DNA of 42,801 nucleotides from an uncultured Bacilli bacterium (GCA_944358415.1 CALVRA010000009.1:1-42801); one strand, 5' to 3'; positions 24,633 to 33,156 are shown, counted from the first letter of the stretch. A program made the numbers and translations. Notes: a model not told the origin generated them from the letters alone.

Positions 24633-25840
24633 TATAACCTACACTTTTCAAGTACTCTTACCATCAAATCAAAATTAGGTATTTGTAAATTATCAACAGC
24701 TGCCCTATCATCATAAATCTCTAAACTAACACCCCTCATAAGTCTATATCTTATAACCACATCTAAAGTAGATTGTATATCTACAATATTTAAATTATCA
24801 ACCAAATCTAAAGGCTCATTATGTACAAGTTTTGGTTTAGGCACTTCCTTAATAACTGTAATCATAGACTCCTCAGGTTTTAGTAAATTAGGCTTAACCT
24901 CCAAAACATTATCATTAATAAACTTATTACCTTTACTTTCTACATTAGTATTTTTCTTAACATCTGGTGTTTTAACCACATCTTTAACCTTAGAAAGTAA
25001 CTTACCTTTCTTTAACCTCTTAGGTAAAACCTTAGGGACAGTTTTTTTAATAACCCTAGGTTCAATAACCTTTTCTAACTCATCACTAAACCTAATTGAC
25101 TCTAACTTGTTAACATCAAACTTAAAAGGTTTTAACTTAGGCTTACTAGTAGACTCCGTATCAGCTACATTAATATATCCTATTTTATTATTATCAATTT
25201 CAATATTCTTAATCAAAGCCGGCCTCTTAGTTTTCTCTAAAGTAGTAATTTGCTCCTCTATTTCCTCTCTTAAAGGTGTACCTCTTCTATCTAAAATATC
25301 CGTCACCTTATTAATACCATTAATAATTAAAATTGAAATAATTTCTAAAGCAAATGTTCCAATAAGTATCTGCATAAGTGTCAAAACATCACTATTTGAA
25401 TAAAGAGCATTATCCGCATATATATTAATATTTTTTGCCTTTACTAAACTTAAAATAAGTAAAAAAAGCATCTGAACAATCGCAAAAGCTGTAATATTAA
25501 TAATTTTATTTACCCTATACATTTTTTTACTGAAAAAACTATATAAAGCAATAATACTACAAAGTATAGTTGCTCCAAATAAAGTAATAAAATTAGGAAA
25601 ATAAAGCGTCATAAATAAACCATCCATCAAATTGTCAAATAATTCAAATATAACTTCCCCACCTACAAATAAAACACAAATAATCACTAATAAATATACA
25701 AAAATAAAACCCTTTTTACCATGTTTTTTCTGAAGTAAAAACATAATTGCCGGAACAAGTAAAATAACAATAAAAAGTGGGTGCTCAAAAATATTATCAA
25801 AAAGTATTTTAAACTTCTCACCTAAAGATAACTCTTTCAT
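24620..25840 (-). CDS. membrane protein of unknown function with basic cytosolic tail
   Basis: The 406-residue protein has about five membrane helices in the first 180 residues (first at about 20-37, HPLFIVILLVPAIMFLL). A roughly 220-residue soluble tail rich in Lys, Pro and Val follows, ending in a small folded segment (ISLEIYDDRAAVDNLQIPNF). ATG 25840 was chosen because GGAGGT lies seven bases ahead; GTG 25849 has no room for a ribosome binding site. It follows the flippase gene by 33 bases and is probably its operon partner. I do not recognise the family; a wall- or envelope-assembly role is only suggested by the neighbour. Confidence 0.65.
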   Translation of the reverse strand: MKELSLGEKFKILFDNIFEHPLFIVILLVPAIMFLLQKKHGKKGFIFVYLLVIICVLFVGGEVIFELFDNLMDGLFMTLYFPNFITLFGATILCSIIALYSFFSKKMYRVNKIINITAFAIVQMLFLLILSLVKAKNINIYADNALYSNSDVLTLMQILIGTFALEIISILIINGINKVTDILDRRGTPLREEIEEQITTLEKTKRPALIKNIEIDNNKIGYINVADTESTSKPKLKPFKFDVNKLESIRFSDELEKVIEPRVIKKTVPKVLPKRLKKGKLLSKVKDVVKTPDVKKNTNVESKGNKFINDNVLEVKPNLLKPEESMITVIKEVPKPKLVHNEPLDLVDNLNIVDIQSTLDVVIRYRLMRGVSLEIYDDRAAVDNLQIPNFDLMVRVLEKCRLYKKV

Positions 25841-25873
25841 AGCTCCCACCTCCTATACAACATTTTACCATAT

Positions 25874-27517
25874 TTATGTCCTTTTTTTATAAAATTTTAG
25901 CTTACAAATAATCTTATCAGTAAACTCCCTACCGACAATCTCAGATATTGTATTCGATTTATAAGCCACAAAGAAATAAATAACAGCGCCTAAAACTCCA
26001 TATAAAATAATATATAAAATAGATTCCATTCTATTAACAGAAAAAGACGGAATAAATAAATTCAAAATAGAAAGTCCTAAAACCATAATTAAAGTGCACA
26101 TAATAATCTTAATAAATGACCTCAAAGCTCTCATATAACTAATACCAGTCTCATTCTTAATCTTTTTTAATAAATATAAAGAAGCTAAAGTATCAATAAT
26201 CATATTCAAACTAATAGTCGCATAATAAGACTCTATTCCAAGAAAACTAAATAAATGCATAAATGGCACATTAAGTAAAATTTTAAAAATAAGTGAACCT
26301 AGTAACGCTACAATAGTCACCTTAGTCTTATTCATTGTCTGATTTGTATTTACCATAACTGAACAAATAGAAAGTGGTATCTGAGACAAAATAAGCAACT
26401 TAAAAATAGAACTATTAAGCTCATCATATCCATAAAACACCGTCCATACTGCTGATGACATAAAACTAATACCTACAGAAAGTGGAATAGTCACCAAACA
26501 TAAAGTCTGTAAAGCTTGCGTAATTTTCCCATTTACCTCTTTCATATTGCGTACTGCATAAGCAGAAGCAATAGTCGGAATAAGTGAAGTAATAATACCA
26601 GTAGATATTGACATAACAATCATATTAAGCTTAGAACCCCAAGTTTGAATAACACTAACTACATTCTCACTTATCGCTGTCGTATATCCTAAACCAACTA
26701 AACCCTTAACCACCGTAAATACATCAACCATAACATAAATAGATTGTAAAAGAGAAATAATTACAAACGGCATTGCATAAAAAACAATTTTTCTAACCAA
26801 AGCTTTATTAGTAATCTTTTTTTCCTCTATTTTAGGCTTCTCATTTCTTTTTAAATCCTTTGCTTTCCTAATTTTTAAAAACACATAAAAATATGCCACA
26901 ATAGCTCCAGCAGTTGCTCCAAAAACAGCCACTCCAACTGCCGTGTTTAAAGATAAATGAAAAACTTTCAAAGCCAAAAAGCTACCAAGTAAAATAACAG
27001 TAACCCTAGCCAACTGCTCTAAAATATCACTAATAGCTGACACCTGCATAATCTTATGACCTTGTAAATATCCCTTAGACACACTTAAAAATGGTACAAC
27101 TAAAACAGCCGTTGAAATAACTCTAATAACCATTGTAACATCTTCTACACTATTTCCACCCTCAACTCCACCAATAATCATATTAGCTAAACTAGGAGCA
27201 AAAATAAATAACACTAAAAATGAAATAATACAAAGTAAAGATATAACCTTTAAACCAATTTTAAATACCCTCTCTTTTGTATTATAAAACTTCATCTCAT
27301 TATATTCACTTACAACCTTACTCATAGCAACCGGTATACCAGAAGTCGCTAAATTCAAAAACACATTGTAAATAGAATATGCATAACTATATAAAGCTCC
27401 GCCTTGCGTTCCAATAATTGCATAAAATGGAATAACATAAACAAGACCAATAACCTTACAAATTACAATACCTAAAACTGAAATAAATGCCCCTGCTAAA
27501 AAACCAGTTCGCTTCAT
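25874..27517 (-). CDS. MurJ/SpoVB-type lipid-linked oligosaccharide flippase
   Basis: The 547-residue polytopic protein has about 14 membrane helices of the MOP/MATE-like superfamily. It opens with GAFISVLGIVICKVIGLVYV, GTQGGALYSYAYSIYN and TSGIPVAMSKVVSEYN, which are hallmarks of the polysaccharide-transport/SpoVB/MurJ branch. These proteins flip lipid II or related undecaprenyl-linked sugars across the membrane. Whether it is the main lipid II flippase cannot be decided. It begins eight bases after the Cse60-like gene, whose last codons carry its ribosome binding site (AGGTAGGTG). Confidence 0.88.
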   Translation of the reverse strand: MKRTGFLAGAFISVLGIVICKVIGLVYVIPFYAIIGTQGGALYSYAYSIYNVFLNLATSGIPVAMSKVVSEYNEMKFYNTKERVFKIGLKVISLLCIISFLVLFIFAPSLANMIIGGVEGGNSVEDVTMVIRVISTAVLVVPFLSVSKGYLQGHKIMQVSAISDILEQLARVTVILLGSFLALKVFHLSLNTAVGVAVFGATAGAIVAYFYVFLKIRKAKDLKRNEKPKIEEKKITNKALVRKIVFYAMPFVIISLLQSIYVMVDVFTVVKGLVGLGYTTAISENVVSVIQTWGSKLNMIVMSISTGIITSLIPTIASAYAVRNMKEVNGKITQALQTLCLVTIPLSVGISFMSSAVWTVFYGYDELNSSIFKLLILSQIPLSICSVMVNTNQTMNKTKVTIVALLGSLIFKILLNVPFMHLFSFLGIESYYATISLNMIIDTLASLYLLKKIKNETGISYMRALRSFIKIIMCTLIMVLGLSILNLFIPSFSVNRMESILYIILYGVLGAVIYFFVAYKSNTISEIVGREFTDKIICKLKFYKKRT

Positions 27518-27525
27518 ACAAACAC

Positions 27526-27693
27526 CTACCTATAAACAACTAAAGCCGAAAAACAGTAAATTTGCTCCTCTGAAACCGCAATAGCTGTCGAAAACTTAAT
27601 ATCAATTATTTCTGGTTCACACTCAGAAATAAACTTATTTATTGCCTCTTCTAAATCTTTTTCATGACTTTCATCAAAAACTTTTACTTTCAT
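27526..27693 (-). CDS. small Cse60-like protein
   Basis: The 55-residue reading frame MKVKVFDESH EKDLEEAINK-type start leads to a short beta-alpha-beta protein ending AVSEEQIYCFSALVVYR (given in parts). The pattern 'KVFD...EKDLE..IN.F......I.DIK.S.A......IYCFSALI.Y' is what I recall for the Spore_Cse60/DUF2758 family, named for a sporulation gene of Bacillus. It has GGTGAT as ribosome binding site, and its stop overlaps the ribosome binding site of the flippase gene, so the two are coupled. A sporulation role is not implied; the family also occurs in non-sporulating Bacillota. Confidence 0.75.
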   Translation of the reverse strand: MKVKVFDESHEKDLEEAINKFISECEPEIIDIKFSTAIAVSEEQIYCFSALVVYR

Positions 27694-27740
27694 TATATCA
27701 CCAAATAATAATATAACAAAAATATAAACACCAAAATGTC

Positions 27741-27761
27741 AAAAAAAGAGGAAAATCCTCT
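27741..27761 (-). terminator. terminator after the M23 peptidase gene
   Basis: On the minus strand AGAGGA pairs with TCCTCT across a three-base loop, followed by a T run. The M23 gene stop is at 27760. Confidence 0.65.
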
Positions 27762-28950
27762 AACTCCTATTTCCATAATAAGATGTAAATCTTACCCCTT
27801 TACCAGGAATATTTGTTATATATTTATGAGGATTTTCTCTTCCACTGTTATTATAATGTATTCCCCTAAACGCATTCACATGAACATGCGTACCGGCAGA
27901 ACAGCTATCTTCACTAGCTAAACCGCCCATAGACCCTAATTTAGTATCCGGATTAACACCTTGTCCAACTCTAACATTAACGCTCGTCATATGCCAATAA
28001 GAAGTTGTAAATCCAAGTCCCGTATGATAAACATAAACAATATGGTTCCCACAAGCTCCAGGCTTCTTAGGATAAGTAATATTAATAACCTCACCAGCTG
28101 CCACTGGATAAACCGCATCACCGTGTTCACTATTAGAAAAATCAACCCCTGTGTGGAAATCACTACTCCTTTGACCATAATCACTAGTAACTCTTCCCCT
28201 AGTAATTGGCATATAAGTCCTACCAGTAACTACAATACCATTTGGTCTATTTTTATCTTTTTCATTTTGACACTGCGTTAAAGTTTGATTCTCACTACAT
28301 CCATGATTAACTAAATTATTAATCAAACTAATAGTCGTCTTATACTCTTCATCTTTACTAAGCATACCTTCTTGTAAAGTCTCAATCTCCTCACTTAACC
28401 TTGCCTCTAAAACAGCAAGTTCTTGTTGTTTCGCACTAAGTTCTTGTTGCTTAGTATTAAGTTCAGATTTTTTACTATCTAACTTTTCCACATCTTTATT
28501 ATATTCTTCAATCAACTCTTCATTGTAATTGCCAAGCTGTTCAGCCACTGAAATACGGTAAATAAAATCAGTAAAATCCGTTGCCCCAAAAATATATTCC
28601 AAATAATTAGAATCACCATTAGTAACCTGAACAAATGCCATAATATCTTTCATTTGTTCATCTTTTTTATCAATATCTTTTTGAATCTCTTCTATCTGCT
28701 TTTCCGTATCTTCAATTTGCCCATTAATACTAGCGATCTCACTTTCTACTTGTTTTTTATCCGCCTGAGCTTTACTTCTTTCAGCTTCCGTAAGCGCTTT
28801 CTCATTTTTGGCCTTATTATAAGCATCTCTATTAGCCTTAGCTTCCGCTCTAAGCTGTCCTAAAGTTTTTTCCTTCGCATAACTAGTTGGTAAAAACATA
28901 CTAAATAAAACTAAAACAATCATAAATAAACTAATAAATCTAAACTTCAA
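27760..28950 (-). CDS. secreted coiled-coil M23 peptidoglycan hydrolase
   Basis: The 396-residue protein has a signal peptide (cleavage near TSYA-KE, residue 25) and a long coiled coil (about 28-220, rich in Glu, Lys, Gln). A LytM/M23 domain lies at about 250-385 with zinc-binding motifs HTGVDFSN and HVHVNAF and the GNHIVYVYH strand. The layout is that of EnvC-like or PcsB-like hydrolases that act in septum splitting, often controlled by FtsEX through the coiled coil. No ftsEX is in the window. It starts with TTG after GAGGTGG, ten bases after the YgjP-like gene. Confidence 0.9.
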   Translation of the reverse strand: MKFRFISLFMIVLVLFSMFLPTSYAKEKTLGQLRAEAKANRDAYNKAKNEKALTEAERSKAQADKKQVESEIASINGQIEDTEKQIEEIQKDIDKKDEQMKDIMAFVQVTNGDSNYLEYIFGATDFTDFIYRISVAEQLGNYNEELIEEYNKDVEKLDSKKSELNTKQQELSAKQQELAVLEARLSEEIETLQEGMLSKDEEYKTTISLINNLVNHGCSENQTLTQCQNEKDKNRPNGIVVTGRTYMPITRGRVTSDYGQRSSDFHTGVDFSNSEHGDAVYPVAAGEVINITYPKKPGACGNHIVYVYHTGLGFTTSYWHMTSVNVRVGQGVNPDTKLGSMGGLASEDSCSAGTHVHVNAFRGIHYNNSGRENPHKYITNIPGKGVRFTSYYGNRS

Positions 28951-28959
28951 AATACCACC

Positions 28960-29604
28960 TCATTCTTTTAAAATAGCCACTGCTTTTTTATAATCAGGCA
29001 TATATTCTCTAACCGTTTCCCAAAACTCCTTAGAATGATCAAAATGCACCAAATGTGAAAGTTCATGAATAATTACATAGTCAATTTCATGAACTGAATA
29101 CTCAATTAACTTAGAATTAAGGGTAACTGATGTATCTCTTTTGTTGCACACACCCCACCTTGTTTTCATACTTCTAATTTTTAACTTTGGAAAAGGAATA
29201 TCCTCATCAAATAAATTGTAATTAAACTCTAATCTCTCAGAAAAAATCCTTTTCATTTCTCTTTTAAGCCACTTTTCTAAAGTCTTATCATCACGCACAT
29301 ATATCTTATAATCACTTATCTCTACTTTATCAAATGGTACTTTAATTATATCATATTTTTCACCAAGATAATAAAAAAGCTTTTCTTTTTCCAGTTTTTT
29401 CTTAGCCTTTGACAAAGCCTTTCTTAAAAAATCCTTTTCATTATCAAGCATAACCTTCACATTTCTTTTACTAGTCAAATAATTCGTCGTTACATAAATT
29501 GTCAAATCATCTTTAATTTTAATATAAGTATTCTTATTATTTTTTTTAATAATTAAAACCTTATATACTTCTCCGTCTAATTTATAATCAAAAACTACTT
29601 CCAT
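28960..29604 (-). CDS. YgjP-like zinc metallopeptidase
   Basis: The 214-residue protein has RSMKTRWGVCNKR followed by the zinc motif IIHELSHLVHFDHSKEFW (HELSH at 180-184), the signature of the YgjP/DUF45 (WLM-related) family. The cytoplasmic role is unclear; relatives are described as putative metal-dependent hydrolases. ATG 29604 was chosen because GGTGG lies just ahead. It overlaps no neighbour but is ten bases before the M23 hydrolase gene, so the two may be one transcript. Confidence 0.88.
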   Translation of the reverse strand: MEVVFDYKLDGEVYKVLIIKKNNKNTYIKIKDDLTIYVTTNYLTSKRNVKVMLDNEKDFLRKALSKAKKKLEKEKLFYYLGEKYDIIKVPFDKVEISDYKIYVRDDKTLEKWLKREMKRIFSERLEFNYNLFDEDIPFPKLKIRSMKTRWGVCNKRDTSVTLNSKLIEYSVHEIDYVIIHELSHLVHFDHSKEFWETVREYMPDYKKAVAILKE

Positions 29605-29656
29605 TTTTACCACCAAAATAATTCTATCACAAAAGAAAAAAAGGTCAAACCCTATA

Positions 29657-30052
29657 TTATTTAACCTCTAACTTAGATGTACAGTGTGGACATCTAACTG
29701 CCTTAACATTAATTTCACTAAAACAGTATGGGCATATTTTAAATGATGGTTTCTTCTCCTTTTTAGGTCCAAGCTCCTTTATCTTATTAATTGCCTTAAC
29801 AATACAAAAAAGTGCGAAAGCCATAATTAAAAAATTAACTAAAGCTGATATAAAAGCTGATATAAACAAAGAAATATCACGCCATCCATAACGAGCCCCA
29901 CCAGTCACTACATTTAAAATAGGGTTAATAAAATTATCTGTAAATGAAGTCACAATCCCAGTAAAACCTGTTCCTATAACAACACCAACAGCCATATCAA
30001 TCATATTTCCTTTTAAAGCAAAAGTCTTAAATTCTTCAATAAATTTCTTCAT
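29657..30052 (-). CDS. mscL: large-conductance mechanosensitive channel with C-terminal zinc ribbon
   Basis: The 131-residue MscL has N-terminal MKKFIEEFKTFALKGNMIDM, pore helix TM1 (VGVVIGTGFTGIVTSF) and TM2 at about 63-87. It opens under membrane tension to release solutes on osmotic down-shock. In place of the usual plain C-terminal helix it ends in a CPYC...CPHC zinc ribbon (about 106-129), seen in some Bacillota MscL proteins. Promoter TTGGAA-N17-TACAAT is upstream. The longer frame starting 11 codons earlier lacks a ribosome binding site. Confidence 0.93.
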   Translation of the reverse strand: MKKFIEEFKTFALKGNMIDMAVGVVIGTGFTGIVTSFTDNFINPILNVVTGGARYGWRDISLFISAFISALVNFLIMAFALFCIVKAINKIKELGPKKEKKPSFKICPYCFSEINVKAVRCPHCTSKLEVK

Positions 30053-30075
30053 AAAACTCACTTCTTTCACCAAAT

Positions 30076-30104
30076 ATTGTACCATACAAACAACTTTATT
30101 CCAA
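30076..30104 (-). promoter_or_regulatory. promoter of mscL
   Basis: TTGGAA (30104-30099) and TACAAT (30081-30076), 17 bases apart, with TG before the -10. Confidence 0.6.
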
Positions 30105-30120
30105 ATTAATATAATTTTAA

Positions 30121-30147
30121 AACTATTCGTTTATATAACGAATAGTT
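30121..30147. repeat. 27-base palindrome between mscL and the toxin-like gene
   Basis: AACTATTCGTT and AACGAATAGTT are perfect 11-base inverted copies around TATAT. The element lies between divergent promoters and overlaps the -35 region of the plus-strand transcript. It could be an operator or a terminator-like hairpin; no regulator is visible. Confidence 0.6.
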
Positions 30148-30159
30148 ATATTATGTAAT

Positions 30160-30405
30160 GTTATTAGGAACATTTAATTGAGTGTCGCCTCTTTTCTTGT
30201 TGAAAGGAGGAAAGATAAAGATGAAAATTAAAACATTTATTCTAAAATCGCTTAAACTCATCTGCTTCATTTTACTGCTTCTACTTTACTAGTATTAGCA
30301 ATCAAAACGTAACCATCGAAAAAGACACTCATCAACATTGATAGAGTGTCAAACCCTTTTATTGAGGTGACATTCATTCCAGTTTAAATGTTCCTCTTTT
30401 TTATT
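30160..30405 (+). ncRNA. mRNA of a type I toxin-like peptide with end-to-end pairing
   Basis: Probable -10 elements TATATT/TATTAT at 30147-30154 place the start near 30160, and a T-rich stretch at 30396-30405 follows the last helix. AGGAACATTTAA (30166-30177) is exactly complementary to 30384-30395. GAGTGTCGCCTC (30180-30191) pairs over all 12 bases (two G-U) with 30364-30375. In competition, CCTCTTTTC (30188-30196) can pair with GAAAGGAGG (30202-30210), hiding the Shine-Dalgarno. A third hairpin GACACTC/GAGTGTC (30324-30350) can swap partners with the 5' GAGTGTC. The mRNA therefore has metastable forms like hok or aapA mRNAs. Confidence 0.6.
30221..30292 (+). CDS. 23-residue hydrophobic peptide, probable type I toxin
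   Basis: ATG is preceded by the strong Shine-Dalgarno GAAAGGAGG (30202-30210, 10 bases ahead). The peptide is MKIKTFILKSLKLICFILLL-LLY (split here): a basic N-terminus and one membrane helix, the form shared by small membrane toxins such as Ibs, Ldr, Fst and TxpA. Such peptides insert into the membrane and are kept silent by antisense RNA and mRNA structure. The sequence does not match a named toxin I know. The surrounding RNA structure and a predicted antisense RNA support the call; toxicity itself is untested. Confidence 0.65.
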   Translation: MKIKTFILKSLKLICFILLLLLY

Positions 30406-30425
30406 TTATGAGAATTATCTCATCT
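30319..30425 (-). ncRNA. predicted antisense RNA (antitoxin)
   Basis: On the minus strand TTGAAA (30459-30454), 16 bases, TATTAT (30437-30432) would start an RNA near 30425. The hairpin GACACTC...GAGTGTC (30350-30324) followed by five T (30323-30319) is a good Rho-independent terminator, giving about 105 bases. The RNA would be fully complementary to the 3' part of the toxin-like mRNA, including both end-to-end pairing segments. No reading frame is present in it. Confidence 0.5.
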
Positions 30426-30482
30426 ATATACATAATAACATAAAATTAAGTTTTTTCAATCTCAATTTTTTTAATACACAAT

Positions 30483-30507
30483 AAAAACTACTAAACAGTA
30501 GTCTTTA
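30483..30507 (-). terminator. terminator after the YfcC-type carrier gene
   Basis: On the minus strand ACTACT pairs with AGTAGT across GTTT, followed by TTTTATT, just after the stop at 30505. It isolates the antisense RNA promoter from the upstream gene. Confidence 0.65.
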
Positions 30508-32094
30508 TAAAAGCGTAATAATTCCGCATGTTAACAATACTAATAAGAATGCAATTAAAGCAAATTTCCAAATATATTTTATCCATTCCTTATAAGAAAC
30601 TTTAAACAAACTAAGTCCTGCAATTAAAATCACACTAGTTGGGAAAATAAGCATTGCAATTCCATAAACTGATTGAATTAAAAGTCCTGCATTAGAAAGT
30701 GCGGCTGCATCAAATCCAGAAACATAAGCTGAAACATTCGCAAGTAAATAATACAAATCATTAAAGAAGAAACTACCTATTAATGAAACAAAACCTGTTG
30801 TAAGAACATTAAATCCATCAGTAAGTTCAAATATCTTCGCATTAATTGTATCTACTAAAGTTCCAGTTCCACTGTATGAAGCTTGATATAAAATAGATAA
30901 TATCACACTTGCCAAAGCTGCTAAACAAGCTGTTGGAAGCCATTTCTTCACACCTTCTGTAAAACTATCAATAAAATCATTTAAACTTAGTCTATAAATC
31001 CAAGCAATAATACCAGACATAATAATTAGTGCCCCTGCAAACTCAACATTACTCCAATATCCAAGCTCAGAAAGACCACTTAATAGATGTTCAAAAATTG
31101 GAAAATCCTCAATTTCAACACTCATAATAGCCTCATGGATATTACTAAAGAAATCAATACCAAATGCATAATACCAATTATACATGCCGACTAAACAAAG
31201 AATAAATATTAATAAGAAGACAATAACAAGTGGCACTGCACTAACTTTAGACTTTTCAGAAACTTTTTTAACTGATTTAGAAACCGCAAAAGCTTTAGTA
31301 TTTGACTTAGTAGTTTTCTTACCAGAACTAGCCTTTTTACTACTAGATGTTTTTTTACCATCTTTAACCGTCTTTTTACTAGACTTAGAAGTAGTAGCCT
31401 TAGTAGTTTTAGAAACTTTCTCTACTTTAGTAGCCTTTACTTCTTTCTCATCTTTATTAACTTTAGCCTCTTTTACATCTTTTACCGTAGTTCTTTTACT
31501 AGAAGTAAGTATTACAAAAATAAGAGCTACAACTAAAATAACTAATAAAATTACTTTAGCCACAATTTGATTACTCATCTCTAAACCTAAAAGATTTTTT
31601 GTATATCCTGTAATATTAAATCCATAAGTTGATGCAATTGAACCGACAAGTAATGAACCAACTGTTGAAGCAAGCACTGTAATTTTATCATAATTCATCG
31701 CAAACAGTACTGCTGCAAATAAAGGAACAAGTGCAAAAAGTGGAATAATTAAACCAGTAACAGAAGAAAGCACAGTAAATAAAATAACTGTTAAAATTAC
31801 AAATCCTCTTTCTTTACCTATAAATGCTTTAGTCATTTTACCAGTAACTTTTTCCAAAGCGCCAGTCCTTTCCATAACGCCATAAAGTCCACCAATAACC
31901 GCAAATACAATTCCATATAAAACAAAAGTTGTAAATGCTTGAATAGGTGTATTAAATAAATCAATTAATCCTACAGGGTCTATACCATTAGTTGTAAGCT
32001 CACCACTAGAATATGTACCTACTGGAATAATCCAACTTAACACTACGAAAATTAAGAAAGAAATTCCAATTACCTTAAGTAACTTCTTTTTCAC
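30505..32094 (-). CDS. YfcC/DcuC-type membrane carrier with lysine-rich loop
   Basis: The 529-residue protein has a first half of about six helices (residues 6-199), a second half of about six helices (287-529), and the start GISFLIFVVLSWIIPVGTY typical of the YfcC branch of anaerobic C4-dicarboxylate/ion transporters. Members are thought to carry dicarboxylates, basic amino acids or peptides; the substrate here is unknown. Between the halves lies a loop of nearly 90 residues (199-286) made mostly of Lys, Ser, Thr, Val and Ala, like a histone H1 tail, which is not usual for the family. It starts with GTG after GGGAGG; an extended -10 (TGATATAAT) lies upstream. Confidence 0.8.
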   Translation of the reverse strand: MKKKLLKVIGISFLIFVVLSWIIPVGTYSSGELTTNGIDPVGLIDLFNTPIQAFTTFVLYGIVFAVIGGLYGVMERTGALEKVTGKMTKAFIGKERGFVILTVILFTVLSSVTGLIIPLFALVPLFAAVLFAMNYDKITVLASTVGSLLVGSIASTYGFNITGYTKNLLGLEMSNQIVAKVILLVILVVALIFVILTSSKRTTVKDVKEAKVNKDEKEVKATKVEKVSKTTKATTSKSSKKTVKDGKKTSSSKKASSGKKTTKSNTKAFAVSKSVKKVSEKSKVSAVPLVIVFLLIFILCLVGMYNWYYAFGIDFFSNIHEAIMSVEIEDFPIFEHLLSGLSELGYWSNVEFAGALIIMSGIIAWIYRLSLNDFIDSFTEGVKKWLPTACLAALASVILSILYQASYSGTGTLVDTINAKIFELTDGFNVLTTGFVSLIGSFFFNDLYYLLANVSAYVSGFDAAALSNAGLLIQSVYGIAMLIFPTSVILIAGLSLFKVSYKEWIKYIWKFALIAFLLVLLTCGIITLL

Positions 32095-32192
32095 TTTTTT
32101 CTACCTCCCATTAAGAATTATATCAAAAAAACCTTATAATATAAAGCTTTTTTAAATAATTTTCATCACTTTTTCACATTAAAAAATCATGT

Positions 32193-32198
32193 TATAAT
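32193..32198 (+). promoter_or_regulatory. promoter of the radical SAM gene (extended -10)
   Basis: TGTTATAAT (32190-32198) with TTTTCA (32171-32176) 16 bases ahead, 17 bases before the start codon. Confidence 0.55.
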
Positions 32199-32214
32199 AA
32201 TAAAGGTGATCTAA

Positions 32215-33156
32215 ATGAATACTTTTATATACTCAAACACAAACAAACGTTACCACACCTTAGACTATTTTTATAAACAAAAATTCCACACAAAAGTAAG
32301 TAAAATAAGCCTAAATGCTGGGTTTACTTGTCCTAATATCGATGGAACATTATCTAAAAATGGCTGCATATACTGTTCAAAAACAGGTAGCGGCGAATAT
32401 GGTGGAAATATTGAAGACGACTTAGTCACTCAATTTAATCAAATCAAAAAAATAATGGATAAAAAATGGCCAAATTCAAAATACATTGGATATTTTCAAG
32501 CAAGAACCAATACATATGCCCCATTAAACATTTTAAAAGAAAAATATGAAGAAATTTTAAATCAAAAAAACGTTGTTGGTTTATCTATCGCCACAAGACC
32601 AGATTCCATAACCGATGAATGCATAGATTATCTAGCACAACTAAATCAAAAAACATTCATCACTGTCGAACTAGGGCTTCAAACAATTCATGAAAAAACA
32701 TCAAAAATAATAAATAGATGTCATGACTTAAAATGTTTTGAAAACACCTTAAAAAAATTAAAAGAAAAAAACATTTTCACTGTTGTTCACATCATCAATG
32801 GATTGCCTGGTGAAACCAAAGACATGATGATTGAAACAGTAAAATACTTAAACAAACAAAAAATTGATGGAATAAAAATCCATATGCTTGCAGTCTTAAA
32901 AAATACACCATTAGAAAAATATTATCGAATAAAACCATTCCATATCCTAACCAAAAAAGAATACATAGATATTGTAATTAATCAGCTAGAATACTTAAAT
33001 CCAAAAATTGTTATCCAAAGACTAACCTCAGATCCAGTAAAAAAAGATTTAATAGCTCCAACATGGATTACAAAAAAAATCGATGTCTTAAATAACATCG
33101 ATAAAGAAATGGTTAAAAGAAATACCTATCAAGGAGCTAAATGTGATACTGTTTAG
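32215..33156 (+). CDS. YhcC/TIGR01212-type radical SAM protein
   Basis: The 313-residue protein has the wide-spaced cluster motif of this family: NAGFTCPNIDGTLSKNGCIY plus a following Cys (Cys39, Cys51, Cys54). The segments QARTNTYAP, ATRPDS, VELGLQT and HIINGLPGE are typical as well. Three cysteines hold a 4Fe-4S cluster that cleaves S-adenosylmethionine. The reaction of YhcC/YtqA-like proteins is not established as far as I know; the family resembles Elp3-type enzymes. It is alone on the plus strand, and its end overlaps the convergent 122-residue gene by 20 bases. Confidence 0.9.
   Translation: MNTFIYSNTNKRYHTLDYFYKQKFHTKVSKISLNAGFTCPNIDGTLSKNGCIYCSKTGSGEYGGNIEDDLVTQFNQIKKIMDKKWPNSKYIGYFQARTNTYAPLNILKEKYEEILNQKNVVGLSIATRPDSITDECIDYLAQLNQKTFITVELGLQTIHEKTSKIINRCHDLKCFENTLKKLKEKNIFTVVHIINGLPGETKDMMIETVKYLNKQKIDGIKIHMLAVLKNTPLEKYYRIKPFHILTKKEYIDIVINQLEYLNPKIVIQRLTSDPVKKDLIAPTWITKKIDVLNNIDKEMVKRNTYQGAKCDTV

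Noticed and set aside
27961-28281. Plus-strand reading frame opposite the M23 peptidase
   Set aside because: It is antisense to a conserved catalytic domain and lacks a ribosome binding site and any protein-like motif.
31184-31570. Plus-strand 128-codon reading frame opposite the carrier gene
   Set aside because: It is the mirror of the lysine-rich loop codons and has no ribosome binding site.
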